DNA of 14,936 nt, from the NCBI GenBank assembly GCA_016844625.1, contig JAERMN010000030.1:1-14936 (forward strand), written 5' to 3'. Positions 1-6,232 of the stretch are shown here, one piece after another. Positions within the stretch are counted from its first letter, which is position 1; the number at the start of each line of letters is the position of its first letter. The notes under the pieces were generated by a model that was not told where the DNA came from, did not search any database, and worked only from the letters and a program-made list of their open reading frames with translations. Both the position numbers and the translations under genes were made by a program. Origin of the DNA: Deltaproteobacteria bacterium (GTDB lineage: Bacteria > Desulfobacterota > Binatia > UBA9968).

Positions 1-314
1 ACACCCGGCATCGTGTGTGCCAAAATCACCATGTCCGAACCGGCAAGCACTGCGCTCATCACCGCTGGTGTGGTGATTGGCGAAATCGTCACGCTACCGG
101 CGATCAAAGCCCTTGAAGCGATGCCGGAACCCGACATGACAACAGGCTCGGCATCCAGACCATGCTTTTCGTAAATCCTCGCCTCTTTGCTGAAAAAAAT
201 AATGATGTTGCCCATGCTGATAGCCGGCACGCCGACATGGATTTTTTTAAGCGAGCGGGATTGCGAGAACCCAGTCGCCGGCGCCAACAAGCTCGCCATC
301 AAGAGCAACGCCAA
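1..314 (-). CDS. NMT1/SsuA-like ABC transporter substrate-binding protein, 5' part only
   Basis: Reading the minus strand from a TTG at 314 (or an ATG at 299) gives a short hydrophobic leader ending ...APATGFSQS, then KKIHVGVPAISMGNIII and the family's typical KEARIYEKHGLDAE stretch, open to the window edge. It should be a periplasmic binding protein that captures a small organic ligand for an ABC importer; no permease or ATPase is in view. Over 83 aligned residues it matches the protein at 11278-12279 at about 55 positions, so the two are paralogues. An in-frame stop lies just upstream of the TTG. The TTG start gives the fuller signal peptide, so I prefer it. The gene diverges from the E1 operon starting at 385. 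The 3' part, including most of the ligand pocket, lies outside the window. Confidence 0.8.
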   Translation of the reverse strand, partial: MALLLMASLLAPATGFSQSRSLKKIHVGVPAISMGNIIIFFSKEARIYEKHGLDAEPVVMSGSGIASRALIAGSVTISPITTPAVMSAVLAGSDMVILAHTMPG

Positions 315-324
315 GCAAAATCGC

Positions 325-351
325 TGTCAATCCGGTTAACCGGCGTTGACA
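325..351. promoter_or_regulatory. Compact inverted repeat, candidate operator
   Basis: TGTCAA (325-330) and TTGACA (346-351) are inverted arms around a perfect 12-bp palindrome, CCGGTTAACCGG (332-343), offset by one base. It fills most of the 70-bp gap between the two divergent genes and overlaps the -35 candidate of the E1 operon. That layout suits a dimeric repressor or activator site. No protein is identified. Confidence 0.4.
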
Positions 352-373
352 AACCCCGGTAAATTGAAATAAG
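346..373 (+). promoter_or_regulatory. Possible sigma-70-type promoter of the E1 operon
   Basis: TTGACA (346-351) is a consensus -35 box. After a 16-bp spacer comes AATAAG (368-373), which matches TATAAT at four of six positions. Transcription would start near 380, leaving a very short leader before the ATG at 385, and no clear Shine-Dalgarno site is present. The -10 box is weak, so this is tentative. Confidence 0.3.
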
Positions 374-384
374 TCAGAACCATC

Positions 385-1404
385 ATGTTACCCAAACTAC
401 CACGCGAAAACTTGTTGGAACTGTGCCGGCGCATGTTCGTCATACGCCATTTTGAAGAGAGTTTGGTGGCGCTCCACGACAAAGGCGTGTTCGGCGGCCA
501 CTATCATCTTTACGTTGGCCAAGAGGCGACCGGTGTACCGGCTCTCGCTTGCCTGCGCGCCGATGATTATCTCTTCACCACGCACAGAAACCATGGCCAC
601 CTGCTCGCCCGGGGCGCCGAACCGAAGCGGCTGCTTGCTGAAATCCTCGGCCGCGTCGACGGGCTAAACAAAGGCAAAGGTGGTTCATTTCATTCAGTCG
701 CGCCGTCGCTGGGATTTCTGCACAGCTCCGGCGTGGTCGCGGGCATCATTCCGCTCTCGACCGGTACAGCCTACGCGGCTAAGGCTCAAAAGAACGGCCG
801 CATCACCGTTTGTTTGTTTGGTGACGGTTCGCTCGAAGAAGGCGCCGCGCCCGAGGCGTTTAACCTCGCGTCGCTTTTGAAATTGCCGGTGCTATTTCTC
901 TGCGAGAACAACGGTAAGTACGGCTCCGGACGCGCGGTGGCCGCGGCGCAGTCAAGCTCGATGGCGGCCTATCCTCTGACTGATTTGCCCAAAGCCTACA
1001 AAATCCCGGCGCAGCAAATCGACGGCATCGATGCCGGCTTGGTGCACGGGACGATTTCTGAAGCGGTGGAAAAAATTCGCCGTGGCGATGGCCCTCAGTT
1101 TGTCGAAGCGCAAACGGTGCGCTATCCCGGCAGCGCGACCAACTGGCCCACCGTGCCGGCGCCAACCGACACAGCGCTCGCGTGGGATGTCAGCAGCGTG
1201 CCGGATAATGCCCGCGAGTGGTACCACAGCGCCGACCCGTTGCTGGTTTACATCCGTGAGTTGGTACAAGCCAATCAAGCGACCCGCGACGCGATCGCCG
1301 CCATCGAGCGCCTGGTCAAATCCGACATCGCCGCCGCCGTCGAGTTCGCCGTCAACAGTCCTTATCCTAAACCAGAGGAAGCTGAGAAAGGTTACTTCGC
1401 TTAA
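385..1404 (+). CDS. ThDP-dependent 2-oxoacid dehydrogenase E1 component, alpha subunit (divergent type)
   Basis: This 339-residue protein has the E1 alpha fold of pyruvate/acetoin/branched-chain 2-oxoacid dehydrogenases, which decarboxylate a 2-oxo acid on thiamine diphosphate. Visible motifs are HLYVGQEA (41-48), THRNHGHLLARG (66-77), GKGGSFHS (97-104) and the ThDP/Mg signature GDG (146-148) to ENN (174-176). It departs from the canonical subunit at 2465 in its C-terminal third: the usual RMRGH...DP..YR segment is replaced by TVRYPGSATNW and a Pro/Thr-rich stretch. That segment belongs to the active-site loop in the family, so substrate or partner may differ. It is the first gene of the run and sits 9 bp before its beta partner. 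The exact substrate is unknown. Confidence 0.88.
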   Translation: MLPKLPRENLLELCRRMFVIRHFEESLVALHDKGVFGGHYHLYVGQEATGVPALACLRADDYLFTTHRNHGHLLARGAEPKRLLAEILGRVDGLNKGKGGSFHSVAPSLGFLHSSGVVAGIIPLSTGTAYAAKAQKNGRITVCLFGDGSLEEGAAPEAFNLASLLKLPVLFLCENNGKYGSGRAVAAAQSSSMAAYPLTDLPKAYKIPAQQIDGIDAGLVHGTISEAVEKIRRGDGPQFVEAQTVRYPGSATNWPTVPAPTDTALAWDVSSVPDNAREWYHSADPLLVYIRELVQANQATRDAIAAIERLVKSDIAAAVEFAVNSPYPKPEEAEKGYFA

Positions 1405-1413
1405 GAAAAAATC

Positions 1414-2385
1414 ATGAGAGAACTTGCATATTACGAGGCAAAATTCGAGGCGCTCGACGAAATCATGAGCGCCGACGAGCGCGTCCATTTGATCAACGGC
1501 ACGTTTCTAAGTCTCAGTCCGCACCGCCATGTTTTTCAAAATCTCAAGAAGAAATTCAGCGAGCGCATGATCGCGCCGCCGATCTCCGAACTGGGCTTTT
1601 GCGGTCTCGCCACCGGCGCGGCGATGGCGGGGCTCCGACCGATCGTCGATCTGAGCACCGGCAGTTTCATCTACGAAGCTTGGCCCCAGGTCGCCAACGA
1701 AGCGGCCAATGCGTTCTCAATGTCCGGCGGCCAGACCCGCGTGCCGGTGGTGTTCCATCTGTTTCACGGCCTGCGCGGCGGCGGCGCGGCACAACACTCC
1801 GGCAGCCCGCAAGCGATGCTTTGGAATGTTCCGGGATTGGAAATCGTCATTCCGTCGTCGCCACGCGACGTAAAAGGCCTGTTAAAAACTGCGGTCGCCA
1901 GCGACAACCCGACGATATTTGTCGATCACACCAGATTGCTCGACATCCGCGGCGAAGTACCGGAGAACGACAAGCCGATTCCTTTCGGTGTCGCAGACAT
2001 CAAGCGCACCGGCAGCGACGTCACGCTGATTGCGACTTCGTACACCGTACAAGTTTGTCTCGGTGCCGCGGCGAAGCTGGCCAAGGAAGGCATCGAAGTC
2101 GAAGTCGTCGACCCGCGCACCTTGGTGCCGTTCGATCTCGCGACGATTCTCTCATCGGTCGAGAAAACCCACCGCGTCGTCATCGCCGACGAAACCCATC
2201 AGAGCTGCGGCGTCGCCGCCGAGATCGCCGCGCGCATCGCCGAGACCGGCTTCGACAAACTCAAGACGCGCATCCGCCGCGTCTCGACGCTCGATGTGCC
2301 GGTGCCCTACAGCCCGCCGCTGGAAGCCCATATCGGTCCGTCCGAGTCGCGCATCATGGACGCCGTGCGAGCGGCGGTGGCGTAA
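1414..2385 (+). CDS. ThDP-dependent 2-oxoacid dehydrogenase E1 component, beta subunit (divergent type)
   Basis: The 323-residue product has the transketolase-like pyrimidine domain and C-terminal domain of E1 beta subunits and should pair with the alpha subunit encoded 9 bp upstream. PISELGFCGLATGAAMAGLRP (from residue 56) matches the family's ThDP-contacting TPISE block, and later stretches such as FSMSGGQTRVPVV and EVVDPRTLVPFD are typical. The N-terminal GEDV motif, present in the second beta subunit, is missing: residues 27-31 read INGTF instead. Together with the changed alpha subunit this marks the first pair as a distinct subfamily. Only a weak AAGA-type ribosome site precedes the ATG. 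Substrate unknown. Confidence 0.87.
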   Translation: MRELAYYEAKFEALDEIMSADERVHLINGTFLSLSPHRHVFQNLKKKFSERMIAPPISELGFCGLATGAAMAGLRPIVDLSTGSFIYEAWPQVANEAANAFSMSGGQTRVPVVFHLFHGLRGGGAAQHSGSPQAMLWNVPGLEIVIPSSPRDVKGLLKTAVASDNPTIFVDHTRLLDIRGEVPENDKPIPFGVADIKRTGSDVTLIATSYTVQVCLGAAAKLAKEGIEVEVVDPRTLVPFDLATILSSVEKTHRVVIADETHQSCGVAAEIAARIAETGFDKLKTRIRRVSTLDVPVPYSPPLEAHIGPSESRIMDAVRAAVA

Positions 2386-2390
2386 AGAAA

Positions 2391-2425
2391 GTTTCGAGTT
2401 TCCGGTTTCGGGTTTCGCGTTCATG
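2391..2425. repeat. Short 7-nt periodic repeat (GTTTCGG-like)
   Basis: Five consecutive heptads read GTTTCGA, GTTTCCG, GTTTCGG, GTTTCGC and the decayed GTTCATG. They start six bases after the stop codon of the first beta subunit. The same heptamer theme, as its complement CCGAAAC/CGAAATC, builds the longer inverted repeats near 12310-12480 and 14145-14308. This looks like a remnant of that repeat family inside the operon. Confidence 0.6.
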
Positions 2426-2464
2426 CGAATCTGAAATCACCTTCATCGCAATTCGCCCACATCC

Positions 2465-3445
2465 ATGGCCACGAAGAAACAGAACTCCAAGGAAATCGTC
2501 GATCTGCTGCGCCGCATGTGGCTCATCCGCGCGTTTGAAGAAAAAATATCAGTGCTCTACGCCGAACGGCAGATCGTCGGCTTACTACACTTGGGCATCG
2601 GCCAAGAAGCGGTGGCCGTCGGCGCTCTAAGCTTGCTGGGCAATGACGATTACGTCTACGGCGGCCATCGATCGCATGGCCACGCCATCGCCAAAGGCGC
2701 GGATGTGAATAAATTAATGGCTGAGATCGCCGGCCGTGCCACCGGTTATTGCGGCGGCAAGGGCGGCTCCATGCATATTGTCGCCAAAGAGTGCGGCTTT
2801 ATCACCGCCACCGGTGTCGTCGGCGGGACAATTCCACTGGCACTCGGCGCCGCGTTCGCTTCCAAGGAAAGAAAGAAAGGTCAGCTTGCCGTGGTCTTCT
2901 TCGGCGACGGCGCCGCACAGGCCGGGCCGTTTCATGAGTCGCTCAACATCGCGAGCCTGTGGCAGCTGCCAGTAATCTTCATCTGCGAGAACAACGGCTA
3001 CGCCGAGTTCACGCCGCTGTCGGCGCACACAAAAATCGCAAGGCTCGCGCAACATGCGAAAACGTATGGCATTCCCGCCAGCACCGTCGACGGCAATGAT
3101 CTGTTCGCCGTGCGCGACGCGATGACAAAGGCCGTGGAAAAATGTCGCGCCGGCAAAGGCCCCGTTTTTGTCGAATGCCTCACTCGCCGCATGCGCGGCC
3201 ATTACGAAGGCGACCCGGCGAAGTACCGCGAACTTTCCCAACGCACCGAGTGGAAGAAAAAAGATCCCATCGCGCGCGTCGCCCGCGCGCTCAAAAGCAA
3301 GAAAGCGATCACCGACAAAAAACTGCAAGCGATTGAAGACGAAGCCCGCGCGCTAATCGAAAAGGCGGCGGAATTTTCCTTGTCATCACCCTGGCCGGCG
3401 GACGACGCGGTTGACCAACAGGTCTACGCCACGGCAAACCTGTAG
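2465..3445 (+). CDS. ThDP-dependent 2-oxoacid dehydrogenase E1 component, alpha subunit (canonical, pyruvate/acetoin type)
   Basis: This 326-residue protein is a standard E1 alpha subunit. It carries LHLGIGQEAVAVGA (41-54), GGHRSHGHAIAKGAD (66-80), GKGGSMH (98-104), the ThDP motif from GDG (147-149) to ENN (175-177), and the C-terminal loop RMRGHYEGDPAKYR (242-255). In the family the alpha and beta subunits form an alpha2beta2 enzyme that decarboxylates a 2-oxo acid, or cleaves acetoin, and hands the acyl group to a lipoyl-bearing E2. No E2 or E3 gene is seen here, so they would have to be encoded elsewhere. The length fits the acetoin dehydrogenase AcoA class, but pyruvate and branched-chain substrates remain possible. 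No strong ribosome site precedes the ATG. Confidence 0.92.
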   Translation: MATKKQNSKEIVDLLRRMWLIRAFEEKISVLYAERQIVGLLHLGIGQEAVAVGALSLLGNDDYVYGGHRSHGHAIAKGADVNKLMAEIAGRATGYCGGKGGSMHIVAKECGFITATGVVGGTIPLALGAAFASKERKKGQLAVVFFGDGAAQAGPFHESLNIASLWQLPVIFICENNGYAEFTPLSAHTKIARLAQHAKTYGIPASTVDGNDLFAVRDAMTKAVEKCRAGKGPVFVECLTRRMRGHYEGDPAKYRELSQRTEWKKKDPIARVARALKSKKAITDKKLQAIEDEARALIEKAAEFSLSSPWPADDAVDQQVYATANL

Positions 3446-3466
3446 GGGCGCAAAAATTTTGTGCCC
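3446..3466. repeat. Intergenic hairpin between second E1 alpha and beta genes
   Basis: GGGCGCAAAA (3446-3455) pairs with TTTTGTGCCC (3457-3466) with one G-U wobble. It begins immediately after the stop codon of the alpha gene and ends 4 bases before the beta start. No T-run follows it, so it is more likely a processing or stability element, or a small palindromic repeat, than a terminator. Confidence 0.45.
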
Positions 3467-3470
3467 TCCG

Positions 3471-4466
3471 ATGAATTTAAAATCTACCATGCTCGAACAA
3501 ACCTATCTCGAAGCGATCCGCGCCGGACTCGAAGAAGAGTTGCGCCGCGATTCATCGGTCTACGTTTTCGGCGAAGATGTCGCGCTTGGCGGCCCGTTCG
3601 GCGTTACGAAAGGCTTGGCAGAAGCGTTCGGCGTTAACCGGTTGGTCAACACGCCGATCAGCGAAGCGACGGTCATGGGCATCGCCATCGGCGCCGCCAC
3701 CGTGGGACTCAGGGCCGTCGTCGAGATCATGTTCATCGATTTCATCACCTTGGCGATGGATCAGCTGGTCAATCACGCTGCCAAACTGCACTACATGTCC
3801 GGCGGACAACTGAGAATTCCGCTGACGGTCCGGGTTCAGTACGGCATCAGCGGCGCCATGGGCGCGCACCATTCGCAGAGTTTAGAGTCGTGGCTCGCCC
3901 ATGTTCCAGGTTTGAAAGTCGTCATGCCGGCCAATCCGGCCGACGCGAAAGGATTATTGAAGTCGGCGATCCGCGACGACAATCCGGTCGTCTTCATCGA
4001 ACACCGCGGCCTCTACTGGTCGAAAGGCGATGTCCCCGCTGACGAAACCGTCGTCCCCATCGGCAAAGCGTCCGTTTTGCGCCAAGGTGAACATCTCACC
4101 ATCGTCGCGCTGTCGAGCATGGTTGGTCCAGCGTTGGCTGCGGCAAAAGAGCTAGAAGCGGAAGGAGTCTCCGCGGAAGTCATCGACCCGCGCACGATCT
4201 CGCCGCTCGATATCGAGACGATCGCCAGCTCGGTAAAGAAAACCAGCCGCATGATCGTCGCCCACGAAGCCGTCGAGCAAGGCGGCATCGGCGCCGAAAT
4301 CGTTGCCAGAGTTCAGCAGGAAGCTTTCCACTACCTCGACAGTCCGATCAGCCGCGTCGCCGCGCCCTTCGCGCCGGTGCCCGCGAGTCCGACATTGGAA
4401 AAGCAATTTCTGCCTAATAAGGATAGAATAATCGACGCCACCCGAGCGGCGCTGGCTCATGGGTAA
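3471..4466 (+). CDS. ThDP-dependent 2-oxoacid dehydrogenase E1 component, beta subunit (canonical)
   Basis: From the ATG at 3471 the product is 331 residues; an ATG at 3489 (325 residues, MLEQTYLEAIR) is an equally plausible start because family members usually begin just before a TYxEA block. Neither has a good ribosome site. A start further upstream would overlap the preceding gene and adds residues unlike the family. The protein carries GEDV (34-37), GGPFGVTKGL, TPISE (61-65), the MFIDF block and VIDPRTISPLD, all standard for E1 beta. It should form an alpha2beta2 decarboxylase with the product of 2465-3445. This pair is the conserved one of the two tandem E1 pairs. Confidence 0.9.
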   Translation: MNLKSTMLEQTYLEAIRAGLEEELRRDSSVYVFGEDVALGGPFGVTKGLAEAFGVNRLVNTPISEATVMGIAIGAATVGLRAVVEIMFIDFITLAMDQLVNHAAKLHYMSGGQLRIPLTVRVQYGISGAMGAHHSQSLESWLAHVPGLKVVMPANPADAKGLLKSAIRDDNPVVFIEHRGLYWSKGDVPADETVVPIGKASVLRQGEHLTIVALSSMVGPALAAAKELEAEGVSAEVIDPRTISPLDIETIASSVKKTSRMIVAHEAVEQGGIGAEIVARVQQEAFHYLDSPISRVAAPFAPVPASPTLEKQFLPNKDRIIDATRAALAHG

Positions 4467-4540
4467 ATTCAGGACCGATTGCTGAAGTCGGCGCTGCGTG
4501 AATTCGTTAACGGCGGAATCACGCCCCAGTCATACCGAGC

Positions 4541-4547
4541 GGAGGAG
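4541..4547 (+). promoter_or_regulatory. Ribosome binding site fixing the amidohydrolase start
   Basis: GGAGGAG lies three bases before the ATG at 4551. This sets that ATG as the start rather than the in-frame alternative 24 codons upstream at 4479, whose added residues do not resemble the family. Confidence 0.7.
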
Positions 4548-4550
4548 AAA

Positions 4551-5600
4551 ATGATCCGCATCGATTCCGATACCCACTTCACACCATTGGACGCGTTCGC
4601 CGATTTAGATCCGAAGTACGCCGATCAAGGACCGCGGTTGGTCGAGTTGCCGTCTGGGCGTTATCGGATCGATTATCCGGCGCGCGCGCCGTTCGTGCCG
4701 ACACATATTAAGCCGCTCCGCGTTAACGGCCGGCCCAAGTCCGACTTCGAGATCGAACCGCGTCTCGCTGCGATGGCGCAAGACGGTTTCGACATGCAGG
4801 TGTTGATACCCAACAACGCGCCATTCTACTACGACGTCGACGCCGCCATGGGCGCTAACGTCAGCCGCGCTTACAATCAAGCGATCGCGCGAATACTGAA
4901 AAAGTATCCGAACCAATTCATCGGCATCGCCGCCGTGCCGCTCCAAGATATTAAGCTGGCGATCCTGGAAGCCGAGTACGCGATTAAAGAGCTCGGTCTT
5001 CATTCCGTAATCATGTACCAAAACGTTAATGGCAAAGATCTCGACAGCGAGTTTCTCTGGCCGTTTTATGAAGCCGTGGAGAAAATGGCCGTGCCGCTTT
5101 CCGTCCACGGCGTCGACAGCGGCCCGCTGCTCGGCGTCGAGCGTTTCTCGCGATTCAATCTCGATGTCTGTTTGGGTTTTCCGTTTGAAGTTTTCACCGC
5201 GATTTCGGCGCTAGTTTTCAGCGGTGTTCTCAATCGCTTCCCGGCACTTAAATTCGGCTACTTCGAAGTCGGCATCGGCTGGATCCCCTGGCTGCTCGAC
5301 CGGCTCGATATGGCGTACGACGCCAGACCGGCGGCGCGCGCGCGGACCCAACGCCGACCCAAGGACTGCTTCGGTAATTTCTATTTCTCTTTCGGCTCCG
5401 AAGATTCGACTCTCCCGGATGTCGTCAAGCGGATCGGCAGCTCGCGTCTGATGATCGGCAGCGATTACCCGCACCCGGACGGCACTTCACCCAATACCAT
5501 TTCCATGCTTAGAGGTCGGCAAGGTCTCACTGCTGAGGACATTGACAATTTATTGGGCGGCACCGCTGCTGAATTCTTCGGCCTTAAACAGTATTTCTAA
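4551..5600 (+). CDS. Amidohydrolase family 2 protein (ACMSD-like metal-dependent hydrolase/decarboxylase)
   Basis: The 349-residue protein is a TIM-barrel amidohydrolase of the ACMSD type, whose members decarboxylate or hydrolyse small, often aromatic, carboxylic acids using one divalent metal. Likely metal or catalytic residues are visible: D7 and H9 in DSDTHF, H186 in SVHG and D305 in GSDYPH. The usual HxH pair at the N-terminus is D-x-H here, a variant seen in part of the family. The block FGYFEVGIGWIPWLLDRLD (235-253) is clearly shared with the partial amidohydrolase at the window's right edge. It lies 84 bp after the second E1 beta gene on the same strand and is probably the last gene of that run. 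Substrate unknown. Confidence 0.85.
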   Translation: MIRIDSDTHFTPLDAFADLDPKYADQGPRLVELPSGRYRIDYPARAPFVPTHIKPLRVNGRPKSDFEIEPRLAAMAQDGFDMQVLIPNNAPFYYDVDAAMGANVSRAYNQAIARILKKYPNQFIGIAAVPLQDIKLAILEAEYAIKELGLHSVIMYQNVNGKDLDSEFLWPFYEAVEKMAVPLSVHGVDSGPLLGVERFSRFNLDVCLGFPFEVFTAISALVFSGVLNRFPALKFGYFEVGIGWIPWLLDRLDMAYDARPAARARTQRRPKDCFGNFYFSFGSEDSTLPDVVKRIGSSRLMIGSDYPHPDGTSPNTISMLRGRQGLTAEDIDNLLGGTAAEFFGLKQYF

Positions 5601-5863
5601 TGCTTGTGCTTAGCGCCGGCGAGGGGTTTTGACACCGTGGAGTCGGACGGCGCAGTTGCCATGATTTGGTGCGGCCTGGTTAGATTTCGCAGCGCTTTTG
5701 GAGATTCGCTCTTCCGTAAAGTGTCAGAATGACCGTTGGCGCTGTCACCCGTGCCATGTCACCGTCAACTAGGGAGTCAACCTCGGCCTCAGTTCCACCT
5801 TCCCAACCGTGAGAATCAAAGCAAATTCGCATCTTTTGCCAACATTTGAATCCGATTAGCCCC
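5601..5863. other. Intergenic region with no convincing gene
   Basis: No clear terminator hairpin with a T-run follows the amidohydrolase. A minus-strand open frame across 5680-5913 has no recognisable features and overlaps the promoter of the zinc-finger gene, so it is not called. The region's one visible structure is a cluster of GTCA repeats at 5722-5767, listed separately. Confidence 0.5.
5722..5767. promoter_or_regulatory. GTCA repeat cluster, candidate sigma-54 activator binding sites
   Basis: TGTCA occurs at 5722, 5743 and 5757. The last two are 7-bp direct repeats, TGTCACC, spaced 14 bp apart. The first forms GTCA-N3-TGAC with 5730-5733, and a further GTCA lies at 5764. They lie about 120-170 bp upstream of the expected transcription start, where sigma-54 enhancer-binding proteins usually bind. 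The activator is not identified. Confidence 0.35.
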
Positions 5864-5879
5864 TGGCACGAGCCTTGCT
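5864..5879 (+). promoter_or_regulatory. Sigma-54 (RpoN) -24/-12 promoter
   Basis: TGGCACG (5864-5870), four bases, then TTGCT (5875-5879) matches the consensus TGGCACG-N4-TTGCW at every defined position. Transcription would start near 5890, leaving a leader of about 23 nt that holds the ribosome site at 5899-5904. The promoter points at the small zinc-finger gene and implies strict activation by an enhancer-binding protein. Confidence 0.82.
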
Positions 5880-5898
5880 CACTAATTGATCCATTGTC

Positions 5899-5904
5899 AG
5901 GAGG
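5899..5904 (+). promoter_or_regulatory. Ribosome binding site fixing the zinc-finger gene start
   Basis: AGGAGG lies eight bases before the ATG at 5913. It rules out the in-frame ATG at 5886, which lies at or before the predicted sigma-54 transcription start. Confidence 0.7.
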
Positions 5905-5912
5905 ACAAGCCA

Positions 5913-6122
5913 ATGCAGCCAGTAACGCAGATCAGCTCAAAAGTCATTTCCATCGAGAAAAGAAACCTGCGCGGGGCAGAGTGTGAAAAATGCGGCGCCA
6001 AGATGTTTCCCGAGTCGCTTCTCAAGCCCCATCTCACCCGTCATCGGCGCCGTAAGCGCTGGTTTAATACGGAGCTGAGAAAGTTGCAGTACACCTTCAC
6101 CCATATGCGCGATTTCGCTTAA
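5913..6122 (+). CDS. Small basic protein with one classical C2H2 zinc finger
   Basis: The 69-residue product contains CEKCGAKMFPESLLKPHLTRH at about residues 24-44. This is C-x2-C-x12-H-x3-H with the classical inner spacing x3-hydrophobic-x5-L-x2-H, the hydrophobic residue being Met instead of Phe. A basic stretch, RHRRRKRW, follows directly, then an amphipathic-looking tail. Zinc binding is well supported by the motif. Nucleic-acid binding is inference from the basic flank; protein binding is the alternative. The spacing differs from the bacterial Ros/MucR type, which has a longer loop. It stands alone, with a strong ribosome site and a perfect sigma-54 promoter, so it is probably made only under particular nitrogen, stress or surface conditions. 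I do not recognise a named gene. Confidence 0.75.
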   Translation: MQPVTQISSKVISIEKRNLRGAECEKCGAKMFPESLLKPHLTRHRRRKRWFNTELRKLQYTFTHMRDFA

Positions 6123-6136
6123 TTTGTTTCCGCAAA

Positions 6137-6201
6137 CTTCCCCGAAAGGGGAAGCTCTCCCCGACAAGCCCGTGGCCGACCCCAACCGGCGCGGGCTTGT
6201 C
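6137..6201. terminator. Two hairpins between convergent genes, possible termination region
   Basis: CTTCCCC-GAAA-GGGGAAG (6137-6154) is a perfect 7-bp stem with a GNRA tetraloop 15 bases after the zinc-finger stop. GACAAGCCCG (6163-6172) and CGGGCTTGTC (6192-6201) form a second perfect 10-bp stem. Neither is followed by a T-run on either strand, so they are not canonical intrinsic terminators. Their place between convergent genes suggests a role at mRNA 3' ends. Confidence 0.4.
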
Positions 6202-6232
6202 CCCTCCCTCACAGTCAGTAGATCGATCGTAA

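Noticed and set aside
952..1488. Long minus-strand open frame opposite the first E1 alpha gene
   Set aside because: It is antisense to a well-supported gene, shows no domain and has shadow-like composition. The same applies to 2714-3328 and 8605-9204.
1599..2630. 343-codon plus-strand frame overlapping the first E1 beta gene
   Set aside because: Very Arg-rich out-of-frame shadow of the E1 beta gene that runs through the intergenic repeat; no domain. The frame at 6885-7769 is a similar shadow of the transporter.
3411..3470. Upstream start for the second E1 beta gene
   Set aside because: It overlaps the preceding coding region and adds 20 residues unlike the family; 3471 or 3489 fit better.
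5680..5913. 77-codon minus-strand frame upstream of the zinc-finger gene
   Set aside because: No recognisable motif, and it overlaps the sigma-54 promoter and leader.
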